Below are positions 8,754 to 16,360 of a DNA stretch of 64,000 bases, in pieces (position 1 is the stretch's first letter; each line of letters opens with the position of its first letter). The DNA is taken from contig NZ_JAAEAA010000014.1 of the NCBI RefSeq assembly GCF_010119545.1, positions 62,001 to 126,000 of the forward strand. Reading direction: 5' to 3'. The translations under genes and the position numbers were made by a program. The notes beneath the pieces are model-generated. The model was given only the letters and a program-made list of their open reading frames with translations, searched no databases and was not told the DNA's origin. Source of the DNA: Pontibacter fetidus. GTDB taxonomy: Bacteria > Bacteroidota > Bacteroidia > Cytophagales > Hymenobacteraceae.

Positions 8754-9659
8754 ATGATCTCGCATAAGCACGAAATCTTTTTGGAAGTGGCACGTCTGCT
8801 TAGCTTTACAAAGGCAAGCCAAACGCTGTTTATCAGTCAGTCTGCGATAAGCAAGCAGGTAAAAGCGCTGGAAGAATACTATAAAACCGGCCTTTTTGAG
8901 CGACTCGGCAACAGCGTTATACTTACGCCCGCCGGCAAACTACTCTATGACAAACTACAGACCGCCAAACAACTACAGCACGAACTCCACCATGCCTTTA
9001 CGCAGCTTAACGAGAACTTTTCGCCTCAGGTAAATATGGTGCTAGGTGCCAGCACCACCATTTCGCTGTACATTTTGCCGCCAGTGCTCTCAGCCTATCT
9101 GCAGAAAAACCCTAACGTACACCTCACCCTCAAAAACCGTAACTCCGAAAACATTCTCAAAGCCCTGCTCGACCACGAACTGGACCTAGGCATTGTGGAA
9201 GGCATCAGCAAGGTAAGCAACGTAACCTACACCCCTTTCCTGACCGATGATGTGATAGCTGTGTGCTCGGCACGTAACCCGCTAAAAAAGCAGCAGCTCG
9301 AAATAAAAGACCTGTATGATATACCGCTGGCCCTGCGCGAACGTGGCTCGGGTACCCTGGCCGTGCTGGAACAAGCCCTGGAGCGAAAAAAAATAAACAT
9401 GAGCAAACTACCCATACGGATAAGACTGGGCGGAACCGAGGCATTAAAGAATTTTGTGCGTGTAGATTCCTGCCTTGCATTTTTGCCGCGCCAGGCGGTG
9501 CTAAAAGAATTACAGAGCGGCGAACTGGTAGAGGTTTCGATCGCAGACCTGAAAGTAAAACGTAGCTTTAATTTTATACAGCGCAAGGGCACCGAAAACA
9601 ATTTCCCCTACAAAGGCTTTATACAGTTCACCAGGCAACACTATTCCAATCCGGAATAG
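8754..9659 (+). CDS. LysR-type transcriptional regulator
   Basis: A 301-residue regulator with the normal LysR layout: a winged helix-turn-helix at residues 1-60 (FTKASQTLFISQSAISKQVKALE, then LFER and LTPAGKLLYD) and a periplasmic-binding-protein-like effector domain from about 90 to 295. It lies directly upstream of thrC in the same orientation, with 54 bp between. Its last codons and the gap contain three CTATTCC half-sites, two of them as an inverted repeat that overlaps its own stop codon. This makes thrC or the pair the likely target. The effector is unknown; a metabolite of threonine or sulphur metabolism would be a guess only. Confidence 0.92.
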   Translation: MISHKHEIFLEVARLLSFTKASQTLFISQSAISKQVKALEEYYKTGLFERLGNSVILTPAGKLLYDKLQTAKQLQHELHHAFTQLNENFSPQVNMVLGASTTISLYILPPVLSAYLQKNPNVHLTLKNRNSENILKALLDHELDLGIVEGISKVSNVTYTPFLTDDVIAVCSARNPLKKQQLEIKDLYDIPLALRERGSGTLAVLEQALERKKINMSKLPIRIRLGGTEALKNFVRVDSCLAFLPRQAVLKELQSGELVEVSIADLKVKRSFNFIQRKGTENNFPYKGFIQFTRQHYSNPE

Positions 9660-9667
9660 GCTATTCC
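9641..9667. promoter_or_regulatory. Candidate LysR operator upstream of thrC
   Basis: CTATTCC (9641-9647) and GGAATAG (9653-9659) form a perfect inverted repeat with a 5-base centre, and a third half-site CTATTCC follows at 9661-9667. The inverted repeat includes the LysR stop codon. Position and symmetry fit a binding site of the regulator encoded immediately upstream. Confidence 0.5.
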
Positions 9668-9713
9668 AATTTGCTATTTTGTTTCGTCATATCGCATCTG
9701 CAAATTACCGTAG

Positions 9714-10928
9714 ATGAAAGATATGGAAACTACCGCACAAACACTTACCAGCTATATAAGCACCTTAACTTGCTCAAGCTGCCAAACCCCTTATTCTGCT
9801 TTTAGCAAGCAGACCGTATCATCTTGCTGCCACATGCCGCTGCTGGCGCATTACGATGCAACTATAAACCTGCCCAAAACTATACTTAAACAGCGCGAAG
9901 GCACTATGTGGCGGTATAAAGAAATGCTGCCGGTACTACACCAGGAGAACATCGTAAGCCTTGGCGAGGGTTTTACTCCTATCCTTACGCTGGGCAATCT
10001 GGCTAAAAAATACGAGCTAAAATCGTTGCGCCTGAAAGACGAAGGCCAGAACCCAACCGGCTCATTTAAAGCCCGCGGCTTAAGTATGGCTATATCCAAA
10101 GCAAAAGAACACGGCGTGCAGGGCTGCATTATACCTACAGCCGGTAACGCCGGCGTAGCGATGGCCGCCTATTGCGCCAAAGCTGGTATGCGAGCCGTGG
10201 TGGTAATGCCCCGCCATACCCCCAAAGCTTTTAAAGAAGAATGTTACTGGTATGGTGCCGATGTTATACTTGTTGATGGCCTGATAAACGACTGCGCTGC
10301 CAAAGTAAAAGAACTGAACAGCAACGGCGAGCTACTGGATGTATCAACATTAAAAGAGCCGTACCGCCTGGAGGGTAAAAAGACCATGGGTTACGAAATA
10401 GCCGAACAGCTTAACTGGAACTTGCCCGACGTTATACTTTACCCTGCCGGTGGTGGCACCGGCCTCATCGGCATCTGGAAAGCCTTTAAAGAAATGCTGC
10501 AACTAGGCTGGCTGGATGAAACGATACAGTTGCCACGCATGGTAGCTGTACAGGCCGCTAATTGCCAGCCCCTCATCGAAACTATAGCCGGACGACAGGC
10601 AAACGCACAAAACTATGTAGGAAAACCAACTATAGCCAATGGCCTTGCTGTTCCGCGCCCTTTAGGTGAAACACTGATGTTGCAAACTATCCGCGAATCG
10701 GGTGGCTCGGCTATAAGTATCACTGAAGAGGAAATGGTGGAAGGGTTGAAAGAACTAGGTGCAGCCGAAGGGTTGTTTGTAGCCCCCGAAGGAGCAGCTG
10801 TCTGGATGGCAGCACGCAAGCAACTGGGGGCAGGCCTGATCGCGCCTGACGAAAAAATCCTGCTGCTAAACACAGGCTCTGGCCAGAAATATATGGAAAA
10901 CCTCTCCGGAGTTTTCAGTCATATCTAA
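9714..10928 (+). CDS. thrC: Threonine synthase
   Basis: This PLP enzyme converts O-phosphohomoserine to threonine in the cytoplasm. The protein has 404 residues. The N-terminus carries a Cys-rich patch (C20, C23 and a later CC pair), as in the branch of threonine synthases with a small zinc-ribbon-like lead. The catalytic core shows LKDEGQNPTGSFKARG with the PLP-binding Lys, AGNAGVAMAAYC and the phosphate-binding GGGTGL loop. The C-terminal region ENLSGV is short. The related fold-II enzymes (cysteate synthase, threonine dehydratase) are possible alternatives, but the overall pattern favours threonine synthase. No thrA or thrB lies nearby; instead the partner is an adjacent LysR regulator, suggesting separate control. 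ATGs at 9714 and 9723 are both possible starts. A strong terminator follows. Confidence 0.88.
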   Translation: MKDMETTAQTLTSYISTLTCSSCQTPYSAFSKQTVSSCCHMPLLAHYDATINLPKTILKQREGTMWRYKEMLPVLHQENIVSLGEGFTPILTLGNLAKKYELKSLRLKDEGQNPTGSFKARGLSMAISKAKEHGVQGCIIPTAGNAGVAMAAYCAKAGMRAVVVMPRHTPKAFKEECYWYGADVILVDGLINDCAAKVKELNSNGELLDVSTLKEPYRLEGKKTMGYEIAEQLNWNLPDVILYPAGGGTGLIGIWKAFKEMLQLGWLDETIQLPRMVAVQAANCQPLIETIAGRQANAQNYVGKPTIANGLAVPRPLGETLMLQTIRESGGSAISITEEEMVEGLKELGAAEGLFVAPEGAAVWMAARKQLGAGLIAPDEKILLLNTGSGQKYMENLSGVFSHI

Positions 10929-10932
10929 ACAA

Positions 10933-10979
10933 AACAAACAGCCCTGCACCGTTTTTAAAATTGTGCAGGGCTGTTTGTT
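10933..10979. terminator. Bidirectional terminator between thrC and DinB gene
   Basis: AACAAACAGCCCTGCAC (10933-10949) and its exact reverse complement at 10963-10979 form a perfect 17-bp stem around a T/A-rich loop. It sits between convergent genes and can serve both strands. Confidence 0.85.
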
Positions 10980-10996
10980 ATACTACTGCTGTATTG

Positions 10997-11515
10997 CTAG
11001 ATCAGTTGCCCGCGTAGCACACGCGCTGTTACCAACAATTGGCCTACATGGCGCATAGTGTGTTCAGCAGCATGAAAGTATAGCCCTATTACCGAAGACG
11101 CTACCTGCGAACGCCCTACCTTGCGCACTTCCGTTAACGTTTCTTCGTTCGTTTGGCGCAGCTTTTCCAGGGCTTTATCTACCTGCTCATGAAAGTGCTG
11201 TACCAGTTCTGTTGTGGTAGTTTTGGTTGGTTTGCCTTCTGCGTAAAGGTAGGCTAGTTGGTCTTCTGTGAGGGTGTTACCATCGGCATACGTAAACAGG
11301 CGCTCCAGTATACCGGTTAAGTGCTGCAGATGATAGCCCACCGAGGCCACACCGGCAGGGCGCTCCCAGACTAGTCCTTCCGGAAAATCGTGCATAAAAT
11401 TTTCTACTTCTTCGCGGGCCTGCAGCAGCGCATGGGCTACCGGTTGCAACAAGGCAGGTACGCCGGGCACAGGGCCGCGCAGCCATACTTCAAGGTTCTT
11501 GGTTTGTGTCGTCAT
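10997..11515 (-). CDS. DinB family protein
   Basis: A 172-residue protein of the DinB/YfiT-like four-helix-bundle family, which usually carries a metal-binding triad of His. Visible elements are VGYHLQHLTGILERL in helix 2 (HxxH) and YFHAAEHTMRHVGQLLVTARVLRG in the last helices. Members act as metal-dependent hydrolases or thiol (bacillithiol or mycothiol-type) transferases, and the substrate cannot be told here. It is transcribed leftwards, 38 bp after the stop of the oxidoreductase gene upstream, so the two are likely one operon. The ATG at 11515 gives the normal family length. Confidence 0.85.
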   Translation of the reverse strand: MTTQTKNLEVWLRGPVPGVPALLQPVAHALLQAREEVENFMHDFPEGLVWERPAGVASVGYHLQHLTGILERLFTYADGNTLTEDQLAYLYAEGKPTKTTTTELVQHFHEQVDKALEKLRQTNEETLTEVRKVGRSQVASSVIGLYFHAAEHTMRHVGQLLVTARVLRGQLI

Positions 11516-11553
11516 GGGGTATAGAGGTTTGGTAAGGTATAGTTAATTTATGC

Positions 11554-12498
11554 TCAGCTGACATGCACTACTACTTTGCCACGTGTTTTGTGTGTTTCTA
11601 CCTGTGCATGTGCTTTAGCCATCTCCTCAAAATCATACACATGCGATACATGCGCCGTTAATTTCCCTTGGCTCATCAGATCCGCAATTTTGGCCATGTC
11701 TTCGCCACTGGAATGCACCAGGTAATTTTTGGCTTCAATATTCTGCTTTTTGGCTTCCTCCTGTACCGCTTCTTTTGCCCCACCAAGTATGGAGATCAGT
11801 TTACCACCATTTTTCAGGCATTTTAAAGAGCGACGGCTGTTTTCCTCTCCCAACGAATCAAATACCAGGTCTACGTCTGTTACTACATCCTCTACGTTAT
11901 ATTCGTTGTAATCTACCTGTTCATCGGCACCCATGTTCCGTATAAAATCGTGGTTCTCTTTTGATGCCGTACCAATAACTATAGCTTTAAAATAGTGGGC
12001 AATCTGTACGGCAAAATGACCAACACCGCCGGCTGCAGCATGTACCAGCACACGCTGCCCTGGCTGTATAGCAGCTTCGTTTACGAGCACCTGCCAGGCC
12101 GTAAGGGCAGCTAAGGTAGCTGCGGCAGCCTCGTGGTGCGGTACATTTGCGGGCTTATGTGTTAAATGGGCTTCGGGAGCGGCAACGTACTCGGCATAGG
12201 CTCTTCCGTGCCCCGGAAAATTCACCATGCCAAAAACTTCATCGCCCGGTTTAAAATAGGTTACCTCATTACCTACTTCCACCACCTCCCCCGAAATGTC
12301 CCAGCCAGGTATGACCGGTGCCGTTTCTTTCAGGGTGTTGTAAAATGCTTTGCCCTCGCGGGTTTTGGTATCTACGGGATTTATACTAACAGCCTTTACC
12401 TTTACCAACACTTCGTTAGCTTTTATAGTTGGTTTAGCAAGCTCAGTCAGTTCCAGTTTTTCCGGTCCGCCCGGTTCGTTTACCACGTATGCTTTCAT
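11554..12498 (-). CDS. NADP-dependent MDR-type oxidoreductase (quinone reductase-like)
   Basis: A 314-residue medium-chain dehydrogenase/reductase of the zinc-free quinone oxidoreductase group. It has the GroES-like N-terminal domain (NEVLVKVKAVSINPVDTKTREG, PGWDISGEVVEVG, GDEVFG), then the Rossmann domain with VHAAAGGVGHFAVQIA for NADPH binding and a later DLVFDSLGEE segment. Structural zinc Cys residues are absent. Such enzymes reduce quinones or enones in the cytoplasm, often in oxidative or electrophile stress. It precedes a DinB-family gene on the same strand, so both may belong to a detoxification operon. The ATG at 12498 fits the standard MKAYVV opening. Confidence 0.88.
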   Translation of the reverse strand: MKAYVVNEPGGPEKLELTELAKPTIKANEVLVKVKAVSINPVDTKTREGKAFYNTLKETAPVIPGWDISGEVVEVGNEVTYFKPGDEVFGMVNFPGHGRAYAEYVAAPEAHLTHKPANVPHHEAAAATLAALTAWQVLVNEAAIQPGQRVLVHAAAGGVGHFAVQIAHYFKAIVIGTASKENHDFIRNMGADEQVDYNEYNVEDVVTDVDLVFDSLGEENSRRSLKCLKNGGKLISILGGAKEAVQEEAKKQNIEAKNYLVHSSGEDMAKIADLMSQGKLTAHVSHVYDFEEMAKAHAQVETHKTRGKVVVHVS

Positions 12499-12694
12499 TG
12501 TTCTAGTTTAGGTTTGCGCAGGTTTATAGTTACTAAAACTTAAGCTGCTGTAAAAGGTTATAGTTGCTTTGGTTGCCTGCCATTTATAAATATGTGCTTT
12601 GCTGTTGTATTGCCCCGCACTTAATTTTATAACTTGCCGCCCGGTAAGCCGTCTGCGTATGTAGTAGTCAGGTAACCGCGTTGCATTTTAGTAA

Positions 12695-12916
12695 ATGGAA
12701 GAACAAAAGAACAACCCCCTGCACGGCAAAACACTTGAGCGTATACTGGTGCAACTCGTAGATTATTATGGTTGGGACGAACTGGGCTATAAGATTAACA
12801 TCAACAGCTTTAATAACAACCCAAGCATAAACTCCAGCCTCAAATTTTTGCGCAAAACGCCTTGGGCACGCCAGAAAGTAGAAGAATTATACATCCGCAC
12901 CTTTGCCAAGCAATAA
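12695..12916 (+). CDS. VF530 family DNA-binding protein
   Basis: A 73-residue protein matching the VF530 (DUF2132) family: [52 protein letters not shown]. This compact helical family includes Vibrio VF530, for which DNA binding has been reported; the role in cells is unclear. It overlaps nothing, and its stop codon is two bases before the start of a SRPBCC gene, so the two are cotranscribed. The length is typical of the family. Two genes this small side by side could resemble a toxin-antitoxin pair, but both belong to recognised, unrelated families. Confidence 0.88.
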   Translation: MEEQKNNPLHGKTLERILVQLVDYYGWDELGYKININSFNNNPSINSSLKFLRKTPWARQKVEELYIRTFAKQ

Positions 12917-12918
12917 CC

Positions 12919-13302
12919 ATGAAAGACCTAAAAAAATACTACATCATTCCGGCTGAGCCTGAGATTGTTTATGCAGCGCTTACCAACCCGCTTACCCTGC
13001 AGGCCTGGACCGGCGACGTAGCTGAAATGAGCACAGAACCGGGCTCTGAATTTTCGTTATTCGAGGGAAGTATAGTTGGCAAAAACCTTGAATTTGAAGA
13101 AGGTAAGAAACTAGTACAGCAGTGGTATTTCGGAGAGCAGGAAGAGCCTTCCATCGTAACTATAAAACTGCATCCGCATAAATTTGGCACCTCCGCCGAG
13201 CTGCGCCACACCAACATCCCTGACCAGGACTACAATGACATTGCCGAAGGCTGGGACGAAGCCTATTTTGGTGCGTTAATCGAATTTTACGAAGAAGAAT
13301 AG
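12919..13302 (+). CDS. SRPBCC / AHSA1-type protein
   Basis: A 127-residue START-like domain protein beginning MKDLKKYYIIPAEPEIVYAALTNPLTLQAWTG, with W, E and G positions typical of the AHSA1 group, and ending in a helix with WDEAYFGALIEFYEEE. The ATG at 12919 is chosen over an upstream in-frame start at 12862, because the latter would overlap the VF530 coding region by 55 bases and add residues foreign to the family. It follows the VF530 stop by two bases, so translation is probably coupled. The ligand is unknown. A GGCGGCT/AGCCGCC hairpin follows the stop. Confidence 0.85.
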   Translation: MKDLKKYYIIPAEPEIVYAALTNPLTLQAWTGDVAEMSTEPGSEFSLFEGSIVGKNLEFEEGKKLVQQWYFGEQEEPSIVTIKLHPHKFGTSAELRHTNIPDQDYNDIAEGWDEAYFGALIEFYEEE

Positions 13303-13307
13303 TTTTT

Positions 13308-13339
13308 GGCGGCTTTTTATATTTGAGGAGTTAGCCGCC
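13308..13339 (+). terminator. Hairpin after SRPBCC gene
   Basis: GGCGGCT (13308-13314) pairs with AGCCGCC (13333-13339) with a long AT-rich loop. No good T-run follows, so terminator function is uncertain. Confidence 0.35.
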
Positions 13340-13460
13340 CTAGGTTTTATCTCACTCCAGCCCTCTCTTCTCAGGAGATGGAGTTTTCCTGATTACCGTT
13401 CCTTCTGTCCTCCTGATAGGATCTTGTTTGAAGTGTGCCCAAGCCTTTGCTATAATACTT

Positions 13461-13515
13461 CTCTGTCTCTCTCAAGAGGGGAGTAACACACCCCTAACTC
13501 CTCTCAAGAGGGGAA
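13461..13515. repeat. REP-like C/G hairpin modules
   Basis: Two CTCTCAAGAGGGG hairpin units flank the tail AACACACCCCTAAC. The same module family occurs at 19724-19759, 19807-19885, 29234-29264, 48669-48712, 48857-48900 and 55355-55390. Confidence 0.75.
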
Positions 13516-13561
13516 TTGCTGTATTAGCTATAGTTTGCTTTACAGTTTCATAGTTACGGTT

Positions 13562-13595
13562 TGTCATCCCCCTGCCCCCTTCAAAGGGGGACTTT
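13562..13595. repeat. REP-like module CCCCCTTCAAAGGGGG
   Basis: A hairpin CCCCCTTCAAAGGGGG is preceded by GTCATCCCCCTG. The same sequence at 55100-55310 is interrupted by a 168-bp insertion, so this copy shows the empty site. Confidence 0.75.
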
Positions 13596-13630
13596 TTGCT
13601 ATTGCTATAGTTTACTTTACAATTCTATAG

Positions 13631-13927
13631 TTACAGTCCACGAGATGGACAGGTCGCGACCTGTCCCTACTAAACTATAGTCACGATCAATTTCGAAGCT
13701 TACCGGTGCAAGCTATGGGTAAAAGGTTAATAGCAGAAAGATCGCAGTCTTTGGGTTGAGCGCCTCGAGAGGTTCCGGTGCCGTCAGGCATTGCGAGGTA
13801 CGAGCAAAGGAAGCGAAAGCAGCGCGATGCCCAAAGACGGGGCCTCCCGGCCGTGAGGGCACCAAAGCTAAAGATGAAACGATAAGTAAGTAAAGCTCCC
13901 AGGAATGAAGGAGATTTGAAAGGATAG
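13631..13927 (+). repeat. Structured intergenic element, copy A
   Basis: One of three related elements of about 295 bp (copies B 19389-19685 and C 29301-29595). It opens with ACAGTCCA and the perfect 20-bp palindrome GGACAGGTCGCGACCTGTCC (13647-13666). GTCTTTGGG (13747-13755) can pair with CCCAAAGAC (13830-13838), enclosing GCATTGCG (13788-13795) and CGCGATGC (13823-13830), which also pair with one G-U. A GGCCTCCCGGCC hairpin follows, and the element ends near GCTCCCAGGAAT and TTTGAAAGGATAG. It has no open frame with coding character. It could be a structured RNA, a non-autonomous mobile element or both. Confidence 0.75.
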
Positions 13928-14120
13928 TTTTTTTAAGTTGCAGAAGGCTTAAATTATAAGACAGATTAGATCCATCGTCTAAAGCTCGGAAAGACGTTAT
14001 GGGAAGTACACTTTATCTGTAGCATTCAGATTGCTCCTAACGTCGAAATGACAATAGGAAACTATAGGACAAAAAGATTTCTCGACCGCGCTCGAAATGA
14101 TGAAAAATGGTAATATACCT

Positions 14121-14735
14121 TTAATCCCTTTTATTAAGATAATCCAACACCTCTTCTACTGTAGCAAGGTCTCCTGCTTTACTGTATTTTTCGATGCGTT
14201 TCATTTCACCGGCTATCAGGCCGGCACGGGTGCTTTGGGTTTTGCCCTGCGAGTGTACGGCTATTTGCTGCCACGGCAAAGGCTTACCTGGCAAACTATA
14301 TACTTTTAGCTCAGGGTAATGGCGCATAGCTGCAGTGGCCGCAGCCATAAATGCGCGTGGTTGCTGAAACGGTGCTGCCGTAACTACAACGCTTTTATAG
14401 CCCTTCGCCAGGGCATGCCGTACCATCGAGTTGGCTTCGATGCCTGTGTGTAATAGCTCGGTGTTGGCCGGTAAAGGCTGTATCAGTTCCAGGTTATGTT
14501 CAGGTATGCCTAGCGCCGTCATAGCGTTTAGCCAGGTTGTACCGCCGGGGTAACCGCTCATGGGTGGCGTGCCCAGAAACAGAACCCTGGAAGTACAGTT
14601 TTCGTGAAGCATTAATTTTGCTGCGGCAAAAGCAGCATCCTGATTATCTTCGGTCTGGCCAAATAAAAACAAGGCATCGGCGGGTATAGTAGGCAAAGTG
14701 TCGCAGAGTGTACGAATGATCAGTTCTTCTAACAT
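14121..14735 (-). CDS. YdcF family (DUF218) protein
   Basis: A 204-residue protein of the DUF218/YdcF/ElyC family. It begins with LPTIPADALFLFGQTEDNQ, typical of the first strand and acidic loop, then RVLFLGTPPMSGYPGG, the NT(E)LLHTGIEA segment and VVVTAAPFQQPRAFMAA. No membrane helix is present, so it resembles the soluble YdcF type rather than membrane-bound ElyC. YdcF binds S-adenosylmethionine in E. coli; ElyC acts in envelope biogenesis. The real substrate here is unknown. It is a single leftward gene with an intergenic repeat region behind it and a divergent gene group ahead. Confidence 0.8.
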   Translation of the reverse strand: MLEELIIRTLCDTLPTIPADALFLFGQTEDNQDAAFAAAKLMLHENCTSRVLFLGTPPMSGYPGGTTWLNAMTALGIPEHNLELIQPLPANTELLHTGIEANSMVRHALAKGYKSVVVTAAPFQQPRAFMAAATAAMRHYPELKVYSLPGKPLPWQQIAVHSQGKTQSTRAGLIAGEMKRIEKYSKAGDLATVEEVLDYLNKRD

Positions 14736-14827
14736 AAGCGGTCTATACGTGTGTTTCAGGTTCTGGATTTAGGTTAAATTGCCTACTTTTAACCGGTAAA
14801 CTTTTCGCTTAAACTATAGTTAGGCTT

Positions 14828-15220
14828 ATGGCTGATTTAACTGTCACCCCACATTATATCCCTAAAACAACTGGCATCGAGGCACCTGCTACCCTGCAAC
14901 TACAAGCATATAACAACCGCGACATCGATACTTTTCTGAAAGCTTATACTAACGATGTAAAAGTTTACCGGCAGCCGGGTGTGCTCAGTTACCAGGGCAT
15001 TGCGGAAATGCGCACGCGCTATAGCCACAAATTTGCCGAAACACCTGACCTGCATTGCGAGTTAGTAAATAGAATTGTGTCTGGCAACGTGGTAATAGAC
15101 CATGAACGGGTGCTGACAGCAAAAGACAAACCGCGCACGGAAGCTATTGCCGTGTACCGCATCCGGGAAGATAAAATTTATGAAGTAACGTTTATTTACC
15201 CGGATGTTGCAACAACTTAA
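14828..15220 (+). CDS. Nuclear transport factor 2-like / SnoaL-like protein
   Basis: A 130-residue single-domain protein with the NTF2 cone fold pattern: QLQAYNNRDIDTFLKAYTNDVKVYRQPG near the N-terminus, then a central helix and strands ending in VDHERV and AVYRIREDKIYEVTFIYPD. This family covers ketosteroid isomerase-like enzymes and many proteins without known activity; catalytic residues cannot be assigned. The stop is 8 bp from the start of the HAD gene and a GNAT gene follows, so it is the first gene of a three-gene operon (14828-16360). An upstream CTATAGTT word lies close to the start. Confidence 0.82.
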   Translation: MADLTVTPHYIPKTTGIEAPATLQLQAYNNRDIDTFLKAYTNDVKVYRQPGVLSYQGIAEMRTRYSHKFAETPDLHCELVNRIVSGNVVIDHERVLTAKDKPRTEAIAVYRIREDKIYEVTFIYPDVATT

Positions 15221-15228
15221 TAAGAGCG

Positions 15229-15858
15229 ATGAACAAGCAAACCGACAGCCTGCTTTTTGACCTGGATGGCACCCTTTGGGATGCAACCGAAACAGTAGCC
15301 CGCGCCTGGAACAGTGCCCGCAGGCAGGTAGATTTTGAAGTGCGTGAAATTATGCAGGAAGACATACGAAGTGTTGCCGGTATGCAGCATGACCTTATCT
15401 ACAACAAGTTTTTTCCGAACCTAACCGATGCCCAGAAGAAAGAGCTGATGAAAGTGAGCGGCCGGGAAGAAATGCAGCACCTGAAAAAGTATGGCGGTGA
15501 GCTTTTTTCAGGCATGAAGGAAACTTTACAATATTTGCAGCGCAAGTATAAACTCTTTATCGTAAGCAATTGCCAGGATGGGTATATCGAGGTTTTCTAC
15601 GATTATCATAACCTTAATTACTTATTTACAGACCATGAATGCTCTGGCCGCACAGGCAACCCCAAAGGCGAAAACCTGAAGGATGTGATAACCCGTAACA
15701 ACCTCCATCACCCCGTGTATATTGGCGACACGAAGGGCGATTACGAAGCTAGTGTGGTCGCTAACGTGCCTTTTGTTTTTGCCAGCTATGGCTTTGGCCA
15801 GGTTCCGGACTATGCACATGCGTTAACCACACCGGCAGACCTAATAAAATTGTTTTAG
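15229..15858 (+). CDS. HAD family hydrolase
   Basis: A 209-residue haloacid dehalogenase-type phosphatase. Motif I is LLFDLDGTLWDAT (nucleophile Asp and acid Asp two residues on), motif II is the FIVSNCQ segment, motif III the Lys in GNPKGENLKD and motif IV YIGDTKGDYEAS with two acidic residues for Mg binding. The cap is the small helical type between motifs I and II, so it resembles phosphoglycolate phosphatase or beta-phosphoglucomutase-like members. The substrate cannot be told. It is the second gene of the three-gene operon, 8 bp after the NTF2-like gene. Confidence 0.9.
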   Translation: MNKQTDSLLFDLDGTLWDATETVARAWNSARRQVDFEVREIMQEDIRSVAGMQHDLIYNKFFPNLTDAQKKELMKVSGREEMQHLKKYGGELFSGMKETLQYLQRKYKLFIVSNCQDGYIEVFYDYHNLNYLFTDHECSGRTGNPKGENLKDVITRNNLHHPVYIGDTKGDYEASVVANVPFVFASYGFGQVPDYAHALTTPADLIKLF

Positions 15859-15895
15859 CCGTATAAAACACTCCGTAAGTATAACACAACACCTT

Positions 15896-16360
15896 ATGAT
15901 CGTAAAAGCGTTACCGGAAGATATTGATGATTTGTTTCCGTTGTGGCTCGAGCTGATGCAGCATCACCAGGGGCATCATAAGGTTTTTAAATGCAAGCCT
16001 CACCACGAAAAACAACTGAAATCCGAATTCCTGACCCGCATCCGGGAGAAAGGCACACAGGTATTTGCCTACGAGCAAGCCGGCGAGTGGGTGGACATGC
16101 TGATCTGTACTATAAAACAAGGTGTAAACGGATTTGAACTTAACCGCAAGGGCTATATTGCTGAAACTATAATCAAACACAACTATAGAGGTAAGGGCAT
16201 TGGTAAAGAAATGTTTGAAGCTGCCCGTAACTGGCTGCAGGACAACGGTGCCGACCACATTGAACTACAGGTATCTGAAAAAAATACGGCCGCCCTCAAA
16301 TTTTGGGAGAATCAGGGATTTACGCCTGTTACCAGACATATGGTGCTGGTGCTACCGTAG
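15896..16360 (+). CDS. GNAT family N-acetyltransferase
   Basis: A 154-residue protein of the GCN5-related acetyltransferase fold. The acetyl-CoA binding motif A is visible as ETIIKHNYRGKGIGKEMFEAARNW (R-x-x-G-x-G/A pattern), followed by NGADHIELQVSEKNTAALKFWENQGF, the usual motif B. It probably acetylates an amine of a small molecule or protein in the cytoplasm; the substrate is unknown. It is the last gene of the HAD/NTF2-like/GNAT operon, 37 bp after the HAD gene. Its stop is followed by a stable hairpin at 16382-16410. Confidence 0.9.
   Translation: MIVKALPEDIDDLFPLWLELMQHHQGHHKVFKCKPHHEKQLKSEFLTRIREKGTQVFAYEQAGEWVDMLICTIKQGVNGFELNRKGYIAETIIKHNYRGKGIGKEMFEAARNWLQDNGADHIELQVSEKNTAALKFWENQGFTPVTRHMVLVLP

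Larger units (their letters stand above)
13303..14120. other. Repeat-rich intergenic region between convergent genes
   Basis: This 818-bp gap between two converging genes has no gene. In order it holds a hairpin, C-rich REP-like modules (13461-13515 and 13562-13595), CTATAGTT words as spacers, structured element copy A (13631-13927) and a tail with a TCTCGACCGCGCTCGAAATGA hairpin-like repeat whose relatives follow the other two copies of the element. Confidence 0.75.

Noticed and set aside
12695..13302. Small two-gene unit considered as toxin-antitoxin
   Set aside because: Both proteins belong to recognised unrelated families (VF530 and SRPBCC), with no toxin motif.
13777..13863. Pseudoknot GGTGCC / GGCACC in the structured element
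   Set aside because: It pairs in copies A and C, but copy B has GGTGGC, so the pairing is not supported.
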